Of a stretch of DNA of 64,000 bases, positions 43,928 to 51,341 are shown one piece after another. The position numbers and the translations under genes were made by a program. The notes beneath the pieces were generated by a model that worked only from the letters and a program-made list of their open reading frames with translations, was not told where the DNA came from and did no database searches. The stretch is from Paenibacillus sp. JNUCC-31 (GTDB lineage: Bacteria > Bacillota > Bacilli > Paenibacillales > Paenibacillaceae), in contig NZ_CP062165.1 in the NCBI RefSeq assembly GCF_014844075.1, positions 2,046,001 to 2,110,000 of the forward strand, given 5' to 3'. Within the stretch, counting starts at the first letter, position 1. Every line of letters starts with the position of its first letter.

Positions 43928-44674
43928 ATGAACGAAGCCGCATCAACACTGGAGGGCTGGTACGCCCTGCATGACTTCCGCTCGATTAACTGGGCCGCCT
44001 GGAAAGCTGCCGATGATGAGGAACGTGCCGTAGCACTGGACGAGCTGGAGGAATTCTGGAAAGAATGGAAGGAAGTCGAGAATTCATCCCAAGGGAGCAC
44101 AGTCGTGTATACGGTTGTAGGCCAAAAAGCTGACCTTGTCATGATGCATCTGCGTGAAACGCTGGAAGATCTGAAGGCCGTTGAGAATGCCTTCAACAAA
44201 ACGATGTTTGCCCAGTACACGACCAAATCGTATTCTTACGTCAGCGTAGTGGAACTGAGTAACTATTTGGGCAAAGAAGGCGAAGACCCTATGCAGAACC
44301 CGGAAATCATCGCCCGTCTCAAGCCGGTCCTGCCACAGCGACAATATATCTGTTTCTACCCGATGAACAAAAAACGCGAGCTGAACGACAACTGGTACAT
44401 GCTCTCCATGGATGAGCGCCGCTCGATGATGCGCAGCCATGGCATGATCGGTCGCAGTTATGCTGGTAAAGTGAAACAGATCATTACTGGCTCCGTTGGT
44501 TTCGACGACTGGGAATGGGGCGTTACGCTGTTTGCGGATGATGCACTTCAATTCAAGAAGCTCGTATACGAGATGCGCTTTGACGAAGTCAGTGCCCGTT
44601 ATGGCGAATTCGGCTCTTTCTATGTGGGAAGCCTGCTGAACGAAGAAACACTGGAAGACATGCTCAAGCTGTAG
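43928..44674 (+). CDS. hemQ: Coproheme decarboxylase (HemQ/ChdC)
   Basis: 248 residues from the ATG at 43928, behind GCAGGAGG. The chlorite-dismutase-like fold is shown by [15 protein letters not shown], the conserved [52 protein letters not shown] and [19 protein letters not shown], with the proximal haem ligand at about His171. [15 protein letters not shown] follows. In Gram-positive bacteria it makes haem b from coproheme with peroxide as the last step of the coproporphyrin pathway. The length fits Bacillus HemQ. It is the only gene of the pathway seen here. Confidence 0.95.
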   Translation: MNEAASTLEGWYALHDFRSINWAAWKAADDEERAVALDELEEFWKEWKEVENSSQGSTVVYTVVGQKADLVMMHLRETLEDLKAVENAFNKTMFAQYTTKSYSYVSVVELSNYLGKEGEDPMQNPEIIARLKPVLPQRQYICFYPMNKKRELNDNWYMLSMDERRSMMRSHGMIGRSYAGKVKQIITGSVGFDDWEWGVTLFADDALQFKKLVYEMRFDEVSARYGEFGSFYVGSLLNEETLEDMLKL

Positions 44675-44689
44675 GAACAAATAGCAAAA

Positions 44690-44740
44690 TAAAGCACCGG
44701 ACATCTCCTGTAAAGGTCAATGTCAGCGGTGCTTTTTTTT
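44690..44740 (+). terminator. Terminator of hemQ
   Basis: AAAGCACCG and CGGTGCTTT pair across a 26-base loop and end in eight T, 16 bases after the hemQ stop. Confidence 0.85.
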
Positions 44741-44817
44741 CATATCTATCTTATATTCAATACATCGTCTTGAACGGACCAACCGGGAGCATTCGAAGAA
44801 CGTGATCCTTCTAAATC

Positions 44818-45072
44818 TTAGTCCTGATCCTCTTCATCGACCGCTTTTAGAGACTCCAGAAATTCGGCCGTTGCCCGGTCACGGTCACGCCCCTTCTCCT
44901 TAAGCCGCTCGATCGCTGGCAAAATGAGAATATCAACTTCCTTCTGAACAATATAAGCCAGATCATACTGATCCTGTTCCTCAAGATAACCGCCAACCTG
45001 CATCAGGGCATTGTATCGATCCAGTTCTTCGCGCGTGAGTAGTCCTCTGACCTGAACACTGCAATGTCTCAT
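44818..45072 (-). CDS. Small acidic protein coupled to ndh
   Basis: 84 residues from an ATG at 45072 that overlaps the ndh stop (ATGA). A longer in-frame start lies inside ndh and is not favoured. The sequence MRHCSVQVRGLLTREELDRY, then QYDLAYIVQKEVDILILPAI and ERLKEKGRDRDRATAEFLES, is largely helical and ends in VDEEDQD. No membrane segment and no metal motif are seen. The function is not recognised. The four-base overlap means translational coupling, so it may assist or regulate the type II NADH dehydrogenase. Confidence 0.7.
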   Translation of the reverse strand: MRHCSVQVRGLLTREELDRYNALMQVGGYLEEQDQYDLAYIVQKEVDILILPAIERLKEKGRDRDRATAEFLESLKAVDEEDQD

Positions 45073-46262
45073 CCAAAAAACCGCCCTTTCTTCAGTACCA
45101 GGGGAATACCACCGATGATAAACAAATACCGGAGATCCACCAGCTTCTTCAGCTGAGCTGCCTTCCATCCTTTGTATTTCTTACCGCCTACGACGGCGAT
45201 AGCTTCACCTTTCCCCAGTGAGGCTACCGTACCTTTACTTGTAAATTCAAAAGGCTCGGGCTGCTTCTTGCGGATGGCTGCGACAACGTTTTTGGCACAG
45301 TTAACACCCTGCTGCATTGCGATCTGAGCGGTTGGCGGATAAGGCCGCCCTTCGTTGTTAAACACCAGTGAATTGTCACCGATGACGTAGACATGCTCAT
45401 GCCCTGGGGCACGCAGATATTCATCGACTTTCACCCGTCCACGCATTACTTCAAGGCCAGCTTGTTCAAGCAAAGCGTTACCCCGAATACCACCGGTCCA
45501 TACGACCGTTGCTGCATCCAGTTTTTCTCCTTCACCCACAATGACCCCATCTGGCAAACATTGCTTAATCGGAACACCGATTTTGAAAGTAACCCCTTTT
45601 TTCTTCAACACGTTCATCGCATGTTCTACCAGCTCCGGATCAAAACCCGGGAGGGCTGAGGGTGCAGCTTCCACATTATAAATGTGCACATTTTTGGGAT
45701 TCACATCGAATTCCTTGCAGAGCTGTGGAATTCGATCTGCAAGTTCAGCCACGAATTCGACACCACTAAAGCCCGCACCACCCACAACAAAACGAATGCG
45801 GTTACGCTTATTATCGTTTTTGTACATGGCAAATTGATATTCGATATGTTCACGAATCCGTCTGACCGAGTTAATGCTGCGAATGGTCATCGCATGGTCA
45901 AGCATGCCGGGAATACCGAAGGTCTCCGGTTCTCCACCCAGCCCAATGATCAGATAATCATAGGATAACGTGCCGTCCTCCAGAATAATCTTCCGATCCT
46001 GCAGGCGAATCTCTTTCACCGAAGACTTGACCAGATCAATCTTGAACTCGTCAATCAGCTTCGAAATGGGAACCCTTGCATGTTCAATGGTATCTGTGCC
46101 AGCTGCCGGCATATGTAGATGTGTGGTGATATAATGATAATCATGCCGGTTCACCAATGTGACATCGGCTTCGTTATAATTCAATTCTTTCTGCAGCCGC
46201 TGGGCTGTCAGAATCCCGCCATAGCCCGCGCCGAGGATGACGATTTTGGGAATACTGCTCAT
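45069..46262 (-). CDS. ndh: Type II NADH dehydrogenase
   Basis: 397 residues. KIVILGAGYGGILTAQRLQK is the FAD-binding motif and RFVVGGAGFSGVEFVAELAD the NADH-binding motif (about residues 155-175). AATVVWTGGIRGN and VYVIGDNSLVFNNEGRPYPPTAQIAMQQG (the second FAD site and quinone-pocket AQxAxQQG block) follow. A C-terminal amphipathic part for membrane binding (KKLVDLRYLFIIGGIPLVLKKG) is present. It passes electrons from NADH to menaquinone without pumping protons. B. subtilis relatives are Ndh and YumB. A Rex-like site lies 160 bases upstream. An 84-residue gene overlaps its stop. Confidence 0.92.
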   Translation of the reverse strand: MSSIPKIVILGAGYGGILTAQRLQKELNYNEADVTLVNRHDYHYITTHLHMPAAGTDTIEHARVPISKLIDEFKIDLVKSSVKEIRLQDRKIILEDGTLSYDYLIIGLGGEPETFGIPGMLDHAMTIRSINSVRRIREHIEYQFAMYKNDNKRNRIRFVVGGAGFSGVEFVAELADRIPQLCKEFDVNPKNVHIYNVEAAPSALPGFDPELVEHAMNVLKKKGVTFKIGVPIKQCLPDGVIVGEGEKLDAATVVWTGGIRGNALLEQAGLEVMRGRVKVDEYLRAPGHEHVYVIGDNSLVFNNEGRPYPPTAQIAMQQGVNCAKNVVAAIRKKQPEPFEFTSKGTVASLGKGEAIAVVGGKKYKGWKAAQLKKLVDLRYLFIIGGIPLVLKKGRFFG

Positions 46263-46421
46263 GTCTATACCCCTTCCGGTTTCGCTCGCATCAGCCGTTC
46301 GATTGTTTTGTTGTAAAAAGGCTCTTACTTACCCATATTGATGAGGTCTTATCCATTATGACGACAAATGTTAACTTCGCGAATTTATTTGAACTTTTTG
46401 CATGCAAGTTATCGGTTAAAG

Positions 46422-46439
46422 TTGTGAAATTATACACAA
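46422..46439. promoter_or_regulatory. Candidate Rex operator upstream of ndh
   Basis: TTGTGAAATTATACACAA differs from the Rex consensus TTGTGAA-N4-TTCACAA at a single position. It lies 160 bases before the ndh ATG. Rex represses ndh in B. subtilis when NADH is low. The rest of the 508-base divergent gap is AT-rich; I could not fix promoters there. Confidence 0.55.
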
Positions 46440-46770
46440 GATTCAACAAAACGCGGGTATTGTCTTCACATTACAAATTGGAGCTAAATTAGACAAAAAA
46501 ACACATAGTACAGGTCAAGGATATCTGTATTTCTGGCAAAGATCAAGGTTTTTTTTGTTATTTTTCATAACCTTTCATTTCCAATTTCATCCTATTCTCA
46601 CCCGATCTTCATCTATTGTTCTCAGATTCATCAAACTACCAACTTTGCAACCCAGTTTACACCGTTTATAATGAGAAAGACAGTTCAGCAACAAATGCGG
46701 GTTACTCTATGTGCCCTGCTCCACTATTTCTGTTAACTACCTATTAAAATAAGAAAGGTGTTGTTGATTT

Positions 46771-47772
46771 TTGACTGCACAAACTGCCGGTCATGACATG
46801 ACCGATTTGCTTATTATTGGTGGCGGCCCTGCGGGCCTGTTCGCCGCATTTTACGGAGGAATGCGCCAGGCATCCGTTACTTTGGTTGAGAGTATGCCAC
46901 AACTTGGTGGACAACTTGCCGCCCTCTATCCTGAGAAATACATCTATGATGTAGCCGGGTTCCCGAAAGTTACCGCTCAGGAACTGGTGAATAACCTGGT
47001 GGAGCAAATGAATCATTTTAATCCGAACATCCGCCTGGAAGAAAAGGTTGTGTCCGTAGAGAAACTAGAAGAACGTCATTTCGTCGTAAAAACCGATGTG
47101 AATGAATACCATGCCAAAGCCGTAATCATCACTGCGGGTGTGGGTGCATTCGAACCCCGTCGTCTGGAGCTTGAAGGTGCAGCCAAATTTGAAAAAACCA
47201 ATCTGCACTACTTCATCAGTGATCTGAACGCCTTTGCCGGCAAAAAAGTACTCATCAGCGGTGGAGGCGACTCCGCTGTAGACTGGGCGCTTATGCTTGA
47301 GCCGATCGCTGAGCAGGTAACTCTAATTCATCGCCGCGACAAATTCCGTGCCCATGAGCACAGTGTCGAAAACCTGATGAATTCCAAAGTGAACGTGGTT
47401 ACACCTACCGAAATCACGGAACTTCATGGGGAAGACCGCATTACGAAGGTGACTTTGGCTCACGTCAAAACGAAAGAAACACAGGAAATTGAAGTCGATG
47501 ATGTCATTGTCAATTTTGGCTTCGTATCTTCCTTGGGACCCATCGCAGAGTGGGGCATTGAGATCGACAGCAACTCCATTGTGGTCGATTCCCGCATGGA
47601 AACATCGATTCCCGGCATCTATGCTGCAGGAGATATTACAACCTATCCAGGCAAGCTGAAACTGATTGCTGTCGGATTCGGTGAAGCACCAACCGCAGTC
47701 AACAATGCCAAGGTTTACTTCGACCCAGATGCCAAGTTATCCCCGGGACACAGCAGTAACATGAAGCGCTAA
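46771..47772 (+). CDS. yumC: Ferredoxin--NADP reductase, YumC type
   Basis: 333 residues, TTG start at 46771 with AGAAAGG upstream. It is a thioredoxin-reductase-like fold without the CxxC redox pair: [18 protein letters not shown] (FAD), [20 protein letters not shown] (NADPH), [19 protein letters not shown], and [33 protein letters not shown]. The missing CxxC and the C-terminal extension ([13 protein letters not shown]) identify the YumC class of ferredoxin/flavodoxin-NADP reductases. It supplies reduced ferredoxin to pathways such as fatty acid desaturation or nitric oxide synthase in Bacillus. It is divergent from ndh. Confidence 0.92.
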   Translation: MTAQTAGHDMTDLLIIGGGPAGLFAAFYGGMRQASVTLVESMPQLGGQLAALYPEKYIYDVAGFPKVTAQELVNNLVEQMNHFNPNIRLEEKVVSVEKLEERHFVVKTDVNEYHAKAVIITAGVGAFEPRRLELEGAAKFEKTNLHYFISDLNAFAGKKVLISGGGDSAVDWALMLEPIAEQVTLIHRRDKFRAHEHSVENLMNSKVNVVTPTEITELHGEDRITKVTLAHVKTKETQEIEVDDVIVNFGFVSSLGPIAEWGIEIDSNSIVVDSRMETSIPGIYAAGDITTYPGKLKLIAVGFGEAPTAVNNAKVYFDPDAKLSPGHSSNMKR

Positions 47773-47810
47773 TTCCTTATGGAATCATATAGAATATAAA
47801 AGACACAAAA

Positions 47811-47859
47811 AAGGGTATCTTACTCCTGAATGAATCCAACATCAGGAGGGATACCCTTG
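47811..47859 (+). promoter_or_regulatory. Hairpin covering ribosome site and start of next gene
   Basis: AAGGGTATC (47811-47819) pairs with GATACCCTT (47850-47858), and inside it CTCCTGA pairs with TCAGGAG. The second arm contains the AGGAGGG ribosome site (47844-47850) and two bases of the TTG start (47857). Translation of the 83-residue gene should be low while the stem holds. It may also end yumC transcription in part. Confidence 0.65.
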
Positions 47860-48108
47860 TCTTATATATGCCCGCTGTGTAACGGTCTGGTTGTACCGGA
47901 GCAGGCTTGTCCCCACTGCCTTCAGGGACTGTCAGAATGCGGCAAAATGGACGATTACACCGGACCATACAGCCCCTACGTATTTCAAACTTCCTCTGAC
48001 ACGGCAGACAAAGCCGAAAACGTTTGCAATCATATGATGTTCTGTCACCACTGCCAGACAAGCACGCTATGGCCTGTCCATCTATGGGACATGTCCGGGA
48101 ACCTGTAA
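47857..48108 (+). CDS. Small zinc-ribbon-like cysteine-rich protein
   Basis: 83 residues from the TTG at 47857, six bases after AGGAGGG. An upstream in-frame ATG would place the ribosome site inside the coding region and is not favoured. MSYICPLCNGLVVPEQACPHC contains CxxC...CxxC, and a second group CNHMMFCHHCQTSTLW follows near residues 60-75. These can bind one or two zinc ions. The rest (MDDYTGPYSPYVFQT) is without a known domain. The function is unknown. The start region is folded into a strong hairpin. Confidence 0.7.
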   Translation: MSYICPLCNGLVVPEQACPHCLQGLSECGKMDDYTGPYSPYVFQTSSDTADKAENVCNHMMFCHHCQTSTLWPVHLWDMSGNL

Positions 48109-48129
48109 CATTGCCTGCAATGAGGATCT

Positions 48130-48273
48130 CTAGTGAAGAATGGCAGATACGTCGGTACCCAGTTTGCGCTTATGGATTTCTGCCAACAGCAGTGCGATGA
48201 AATCTCGTTCGAGATTCAACTCAATCGCCTTATGGTAGGAATCCAATAACATCTCATCGGATAACATAGCCAT
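48130..48273 (-). CDS. sda: Sporulation checkpoint inhibitor Sda
   Basis: 47 residues from the ATG at 48273 (or 45 from 48267), behind AAAGGAAAGG. LSDEMLLDSYHKAIELNLER and DFIALLLAEIHKRKLG match the helical hairpin of B. subtilis Sda almost along its whole length. Sda binds the dimerisation domain of the sporulation kinase KinA, blocks autophosphorylation and thereby stops sporulation when replication is disturbed. DnaA controls sda in B. subtilis, and DnaA boxes lie just upstream here. The presence of sda implies an endospore former. Confidence 0.9.
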   Translation of the reverse strand: MAMLSDEMLLDSYHKAIELNLERDFIALLLAEIHKRKLGTDVSAILH

Positions 48274-48348
48274 TTCCCGCCACAACCTTTCCTTTTTTTT
48301 CCTCAAAACTATCATATCAGAGATTTATAAAGAGAACAAGCGTTCTTG

Positions 48349-48448
48349 TTATCCACAACGTTTTGTGGAAATCCTGTGTATAGTTTGTTGATAAATGGTA
48401 AAAATATTGATTGATCAACGGGGATATTGTGGACAGTATTTATACACA
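48349..48448. promoter_or_regulatory. DnaA-box cluster upstream of sda
   Basis: A perfect DnaA box TTATCCACA (48349-48357), TGTTGATAA (48386-48394, reverse of TTATCAACA) and TTATACACA (48440-48448) each match the consensus at eight or nine of nine positions. Weaker boxes lie at 48375 and 48428. They are 76 to 175 bases from the sda start. The rest of the gap to 48630 is AT-rich and shows nothing else. Confidence 0.7.
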
Positions 48449-48630
48449 GGACTGTATCTTATCAAACAGAACGTTTATCAGAGTATTTTTTTTAGAACAA
48501 ATTCATAGTTTTAAGACTTGCCTGCGAGTAAATTACCCGCACTTCTTCATTTTCAAACGTTTTCCATCCAGTTTCCCTTTATTTTACTATCGGATTTTAT
48601 TTGGTTTTTTTTAACTTTTTTTCACCATTT

Positions 48631-49290
48631 TCATTGAGGTCTGGTGTTCACTTCCAGAATCCAGATCTTGCCTGAGTGATCCAGCCCGTAATCGAAACCA
48701 AGCTGCCCTACCCCCGGAAATTGTCTTTCCATAATTTGTGTGCAGGTGAGTGTAAGTGAACGCATCTCCCGGCGTTTGTGTCTTCCGGAAATATGGGGCA
48801 GCGACATCCCGAGTGCTCTCCTGCCGGAAAGCATTGTGCCTCCCTTGCTAAGATTCGTCACACATAGTCCCGGGCGAGCCAGTCTTCCTACTAGGGAACG
48901 GAACACCCATCCTCTTTCTGTTTTGACAACTTTGACTCTGTAATCGACTGGTCTGCCGTGAATCGTCGCAAGATGAACACCTTGCTGAATCAGGTATTTT
49001 CGTCTGGCTTTTACACGGATCAGGGAGCGATACATCTGGTTGTAGCTGGTAAAAGAACGAGTTGCCATCATATGAGTGTACCGATACGTTGCTCCGCTTG
49101 CGGACACTCTGATGACACCGTAACCGCCACCTCCGACAACCGGTTTGATATATACCATTCCATAGCGGTTAAGCATGTTCAGCAGATTTCTTGAATTAAA
49201 TGCCATCGTCTGTGGAATATGGACAGCCGCTACCGGATATTTCATCAGTGCTGCTGTCTTCAGCCATTTGCTTGCAAGCTGTCTCGACAT
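48631..49290 (-). CDS. YheC/YheD-family ATP-grasp protein
   Basis: 219 residues, ATG at 49290 behind AAAGGAG. RYGMVYIKPVVGGGGYGVIRV (about residues 42-62) is the ATP-grasp phosphate-binding loop. DYRVKVVKTERGWVFRSLVGR and the C-terminal ILEVNTRPQ (metal-ligand block) complete the fold. YheC and YheD of Bacillus are spore-coat-associated proteins. Other Paenibacillus genomes carry several short copies. It is shorter than YheC (about 360 residues), lacking the N-terminal half, and ends soon after ExNxRP. It is probably a spore protein. Confidence 0.85.
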   Translation of the reverse strand: MSRQLASKWLKTAALMKYPVAAVHIPQTMAFNSRNLLNMLNRYGMVYIKPVVGGGGYGVIRVSASGATYRYTHMMATRSFTSYNQMYRSLIRVKARRKYLIQQGVHLATIHGRPVDYRVKVVKTERGWVFRSLVGRLARPGLCVTNLSKGGTMLSGRRALGMSLPHISGRHKRREMRSLTLTCTQIMERQFPGVGQLGFDYGLDHSGKIWILEVNTRPQ

Positions 49291-49525
49291 GGGTTAATCT
49301 CCTTTCCTGAACAATGGTCCTTCCTTATACATACTCAACAGGAGTCGTGCTTTCTTGGATGTCTGTCCAAGGCGAAGGCCCCTTTTCCGTGGAGATCGTC
49401 TAGAAGCATGTCCCAAGGTCGGAGCATGCGCCCGGTTTGCTTTTCAAACGCATCAAACTGTCGTATGCTACTAAAGAATGGTATGGAAAGGCTTAAATTG
49501 AGGATCTAAGGAGCGTTCAGAACAA

Positions 49526-49780
49526 ATGGAAGCATTTTTCAAATCACTGTATGGCGTAGCTTATGTTGCAATGTCGATCGTTCTGGTAGCTGTCACGGTA
49601 CTTCTCTTTGTTACAGGTATCCGGCTTTTTATCAAAAAACGTAATCGCGGGTTTGCCGCAAGCTGCATTATATTTGCCTGTTTCATCGTCTTCATCATTG
49701 TAGTAATGCTCACCACGCCCTTCTCCTCCACGCCTCCGGGTTCGCCGGAAGCCATGGCTGCCTTGCTTCACTTCGGGTAG
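49526..49780 (+). CDS. Small two-span membrane protein
   Basis: 84 residues with AAGGAG about 12 bases upstream. Two hydrophobic segments, AMSIVLVAVTVLLFVTGIRL (about residues 15-34) and AASCIIFACFIVFIIVVMLT (about 44-63), joined by the basic loop FIKKRNRG. A Pro/Ser-rich end (FSSTPPGSPEAM) would lie outside. No family is recognised. It ends 31 bases before the ppx-type gene on the same strand, so it may be part of one transcript. Confidence 0.6.
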   Translation: MEAFFKSLYGVAYVAMSIVLVAVTVLLFVTGIRLFIKKRNRGFAASCIIFACFIVFIIVVMLTTPFSSTPPGSPEAMAALLHFG

Positions 49781-49811
49781 GGTAGATCAACCTCTGTAGA
49801 AGGAGATGCTT

Positions 49812-51341
49812 ATGACACATAATGAAACACTTGGAATCATTGACATCGGCTCCAACTCCATCCGTCTTGTCATTTATGAAATGGACCATGACGGAGCTTA
49901 TCGCATCATTCATGAAGACAAATATGCCGCTCGTCTGAGCAATGTCGTTGAACAAGACGGCACCATCCTGAGACATTCACTGGATAAAGCCATTACCATT
50001 TTGCGGCAATTCAAGGCTACCTGCGAAGCGTATCACACCAAACTCATCCGGGCTGCAGCTACTGCAGCAATTCGAAATGCAGGCAATGCCCTCGAAATTA
50101 TACGATGGCTCGAAACGGAGACGGGACTTCAGGTTGAACGTGTATCCGGCGATCAGGAAGCCTATTACGGTTTCCTTGGCGTTACACAATCAATTGATCT
50201 GGCGGACGGTTTTGTCGTGGATATTGGCGGGGGAAGTACCGAAATCACTGTATTCCGTGATCGTAAAAGACTGCATAGCATTTCACTTCCTATTGGCGCC
50301 GTTAATTCATATGCCCGTTATGGGAGGGAAGATCAATGGTCTGAAGCTAATGCTACTGCACTTTGCAATGAGGTTATTGAGGCATTAAGTGAACAGGAGT
50401 GGATAAGGCAGCATCCGGGCCTGCCTCTCATAGGGCTTGGTGGCACCATGCGTACACTGGCCAAAGTGGAACAGAAAAGAACCCAGTACTCCTTGCCTGT
50501 GACACATCATTATGAGATAAGTGGGGAAGCCATGGAAAATATCGCTCTTTCTCTGCCACATCTAACCTCGGCACAGCGCAAGAAAGTCCCCGGACTAGCC
50601 AAGGATCGTGCCGATATTATTGTTCCGGGTGTATTGATTCTGCGGACGGTCTTTCGAATGATCCAGGGTGATCGGTATGTTGTGAGTGGAGCGGGCTTAC
50701 GGGACGGTTTGTTGCGAGATCTCATGGCTGAAGGTCAGCCTGTAGTTCCAGACGCATTGAAGGACAGCATTCGCAACTTCATCCATTTTGGCCCGCCGAT
50801 CCCGGAGAACCGTCTGCACCGGGTTCATCAGGACACAATCACGATATATACTGCGCTACAGGGCAGCACCCCTGATCCGGCAGATGCCCGAATTCTGTAC
50901 GCTTCTTCCATGCTGCATATGGCTGGAAAACAGATTAACTATTTCCGGTATCCACAGCACTCGGCCTACTGGATCATGAATGCCAGCATCTATGGACTGT
51001 CTCATCGAGAGACCATTTTGAGCGCTATTGCAGCTGATTATCATCCCAAAAAGAGAACGCCCCAGCTGCTTCATAAGCACAGGGACATTCTGAAGGATTC
51101 AGATGAACGACATGCGCATCGCTTGGGCTCTCTGCTGCGCGTCGCTGAAGCCATTAGTCGGTCTGAACGTATCGTCGCCATACAGGCAGCAAAAGAAAAC
51201 GACTCGCTGTTTCAGATGCAATTCATCTGTGCAGGCGAGCCGTTACTGGAACTGAGCAGCCTCGAGGAGGCTGTGAAAGACTTGCAGGAAGCCTGGGGAG
51301 TTAAGTTATCGCACTCCATTCAGCAGGCTTCCAAGGAATAA
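49812..51341 (+). CDS. ppx: Exopolyphosphatase (Ppx/GppA family)
   Basis: 509 residues from the ATG at 49812, six bases after AAGGAG; an ATG two codons upstream is too close. The ASKHA ATPase fold has GIIDIGSNSIRLVIYE (phosphate 1), ATAAIRNAGN, VVDIGGGSTEITVF (phosphate 2) and PLIGLGGTMRTLAK. From about residue 320 comes an HD-type domain (VHQDTITIYTALQ to HKHRDILKDSDERHAHRLGSLLRVAEAI), as in E. coli Ppx. It releases phosphate from the ends of polyphosphate or hydrolyses pppGpp. The polyphosphate kinase gene is convergent and overlaps it by 41 bases. Confidence 0.93.
   Translation: MTHNETLGIIDIGSNSIRLVIYEMDHDGAYRIIHEDKYAARLSNVVEQDGTILRHSLDKAITILRQFKATCEAYHTKLIRAAATAAIRNAGNALEIIRWLETETGLQVERVSGDQEAYYGFLGVTQSIDLADGFVVDIGGGSTEITVFRDRKRLHSISLPIGAVNSYARYGREDQWSEANATALCNEVIEALSEQEWIRQHPGLPLIGLGGTMRTLAKVEQKRTQYSLPVTHHYEISGEAMENIALSLPHLTSAQRKKVPGLAKDRADIIVPGVLILRTVFRMIQGDRYVVSGAGLRDGLLRDLMAEGQPVVPDALKDSIRNFIHFGPPIPENRLHRVHQDTITIYTALQGSTPDPADARILYASSMLHMAGKQINYFRYPQHSAYWIMNASIYGLSHRETILSAIAADYHPKKRTPQLLHKHRDILKDSDERHAHRLGSLLRVAEAISRSERIVAIQAAKENDSLFQMQFICAGEPLLELSSLEEAVKDLQEAWGVKLSHSIQQASKE

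Noticed and set aside
48411-48614. 67-codon open frame upstream of the YheC/D gene
   Set aside because: Phe-rich translation of an AT-rich regulatory stretch with DnaA boxes; no ribosome site.
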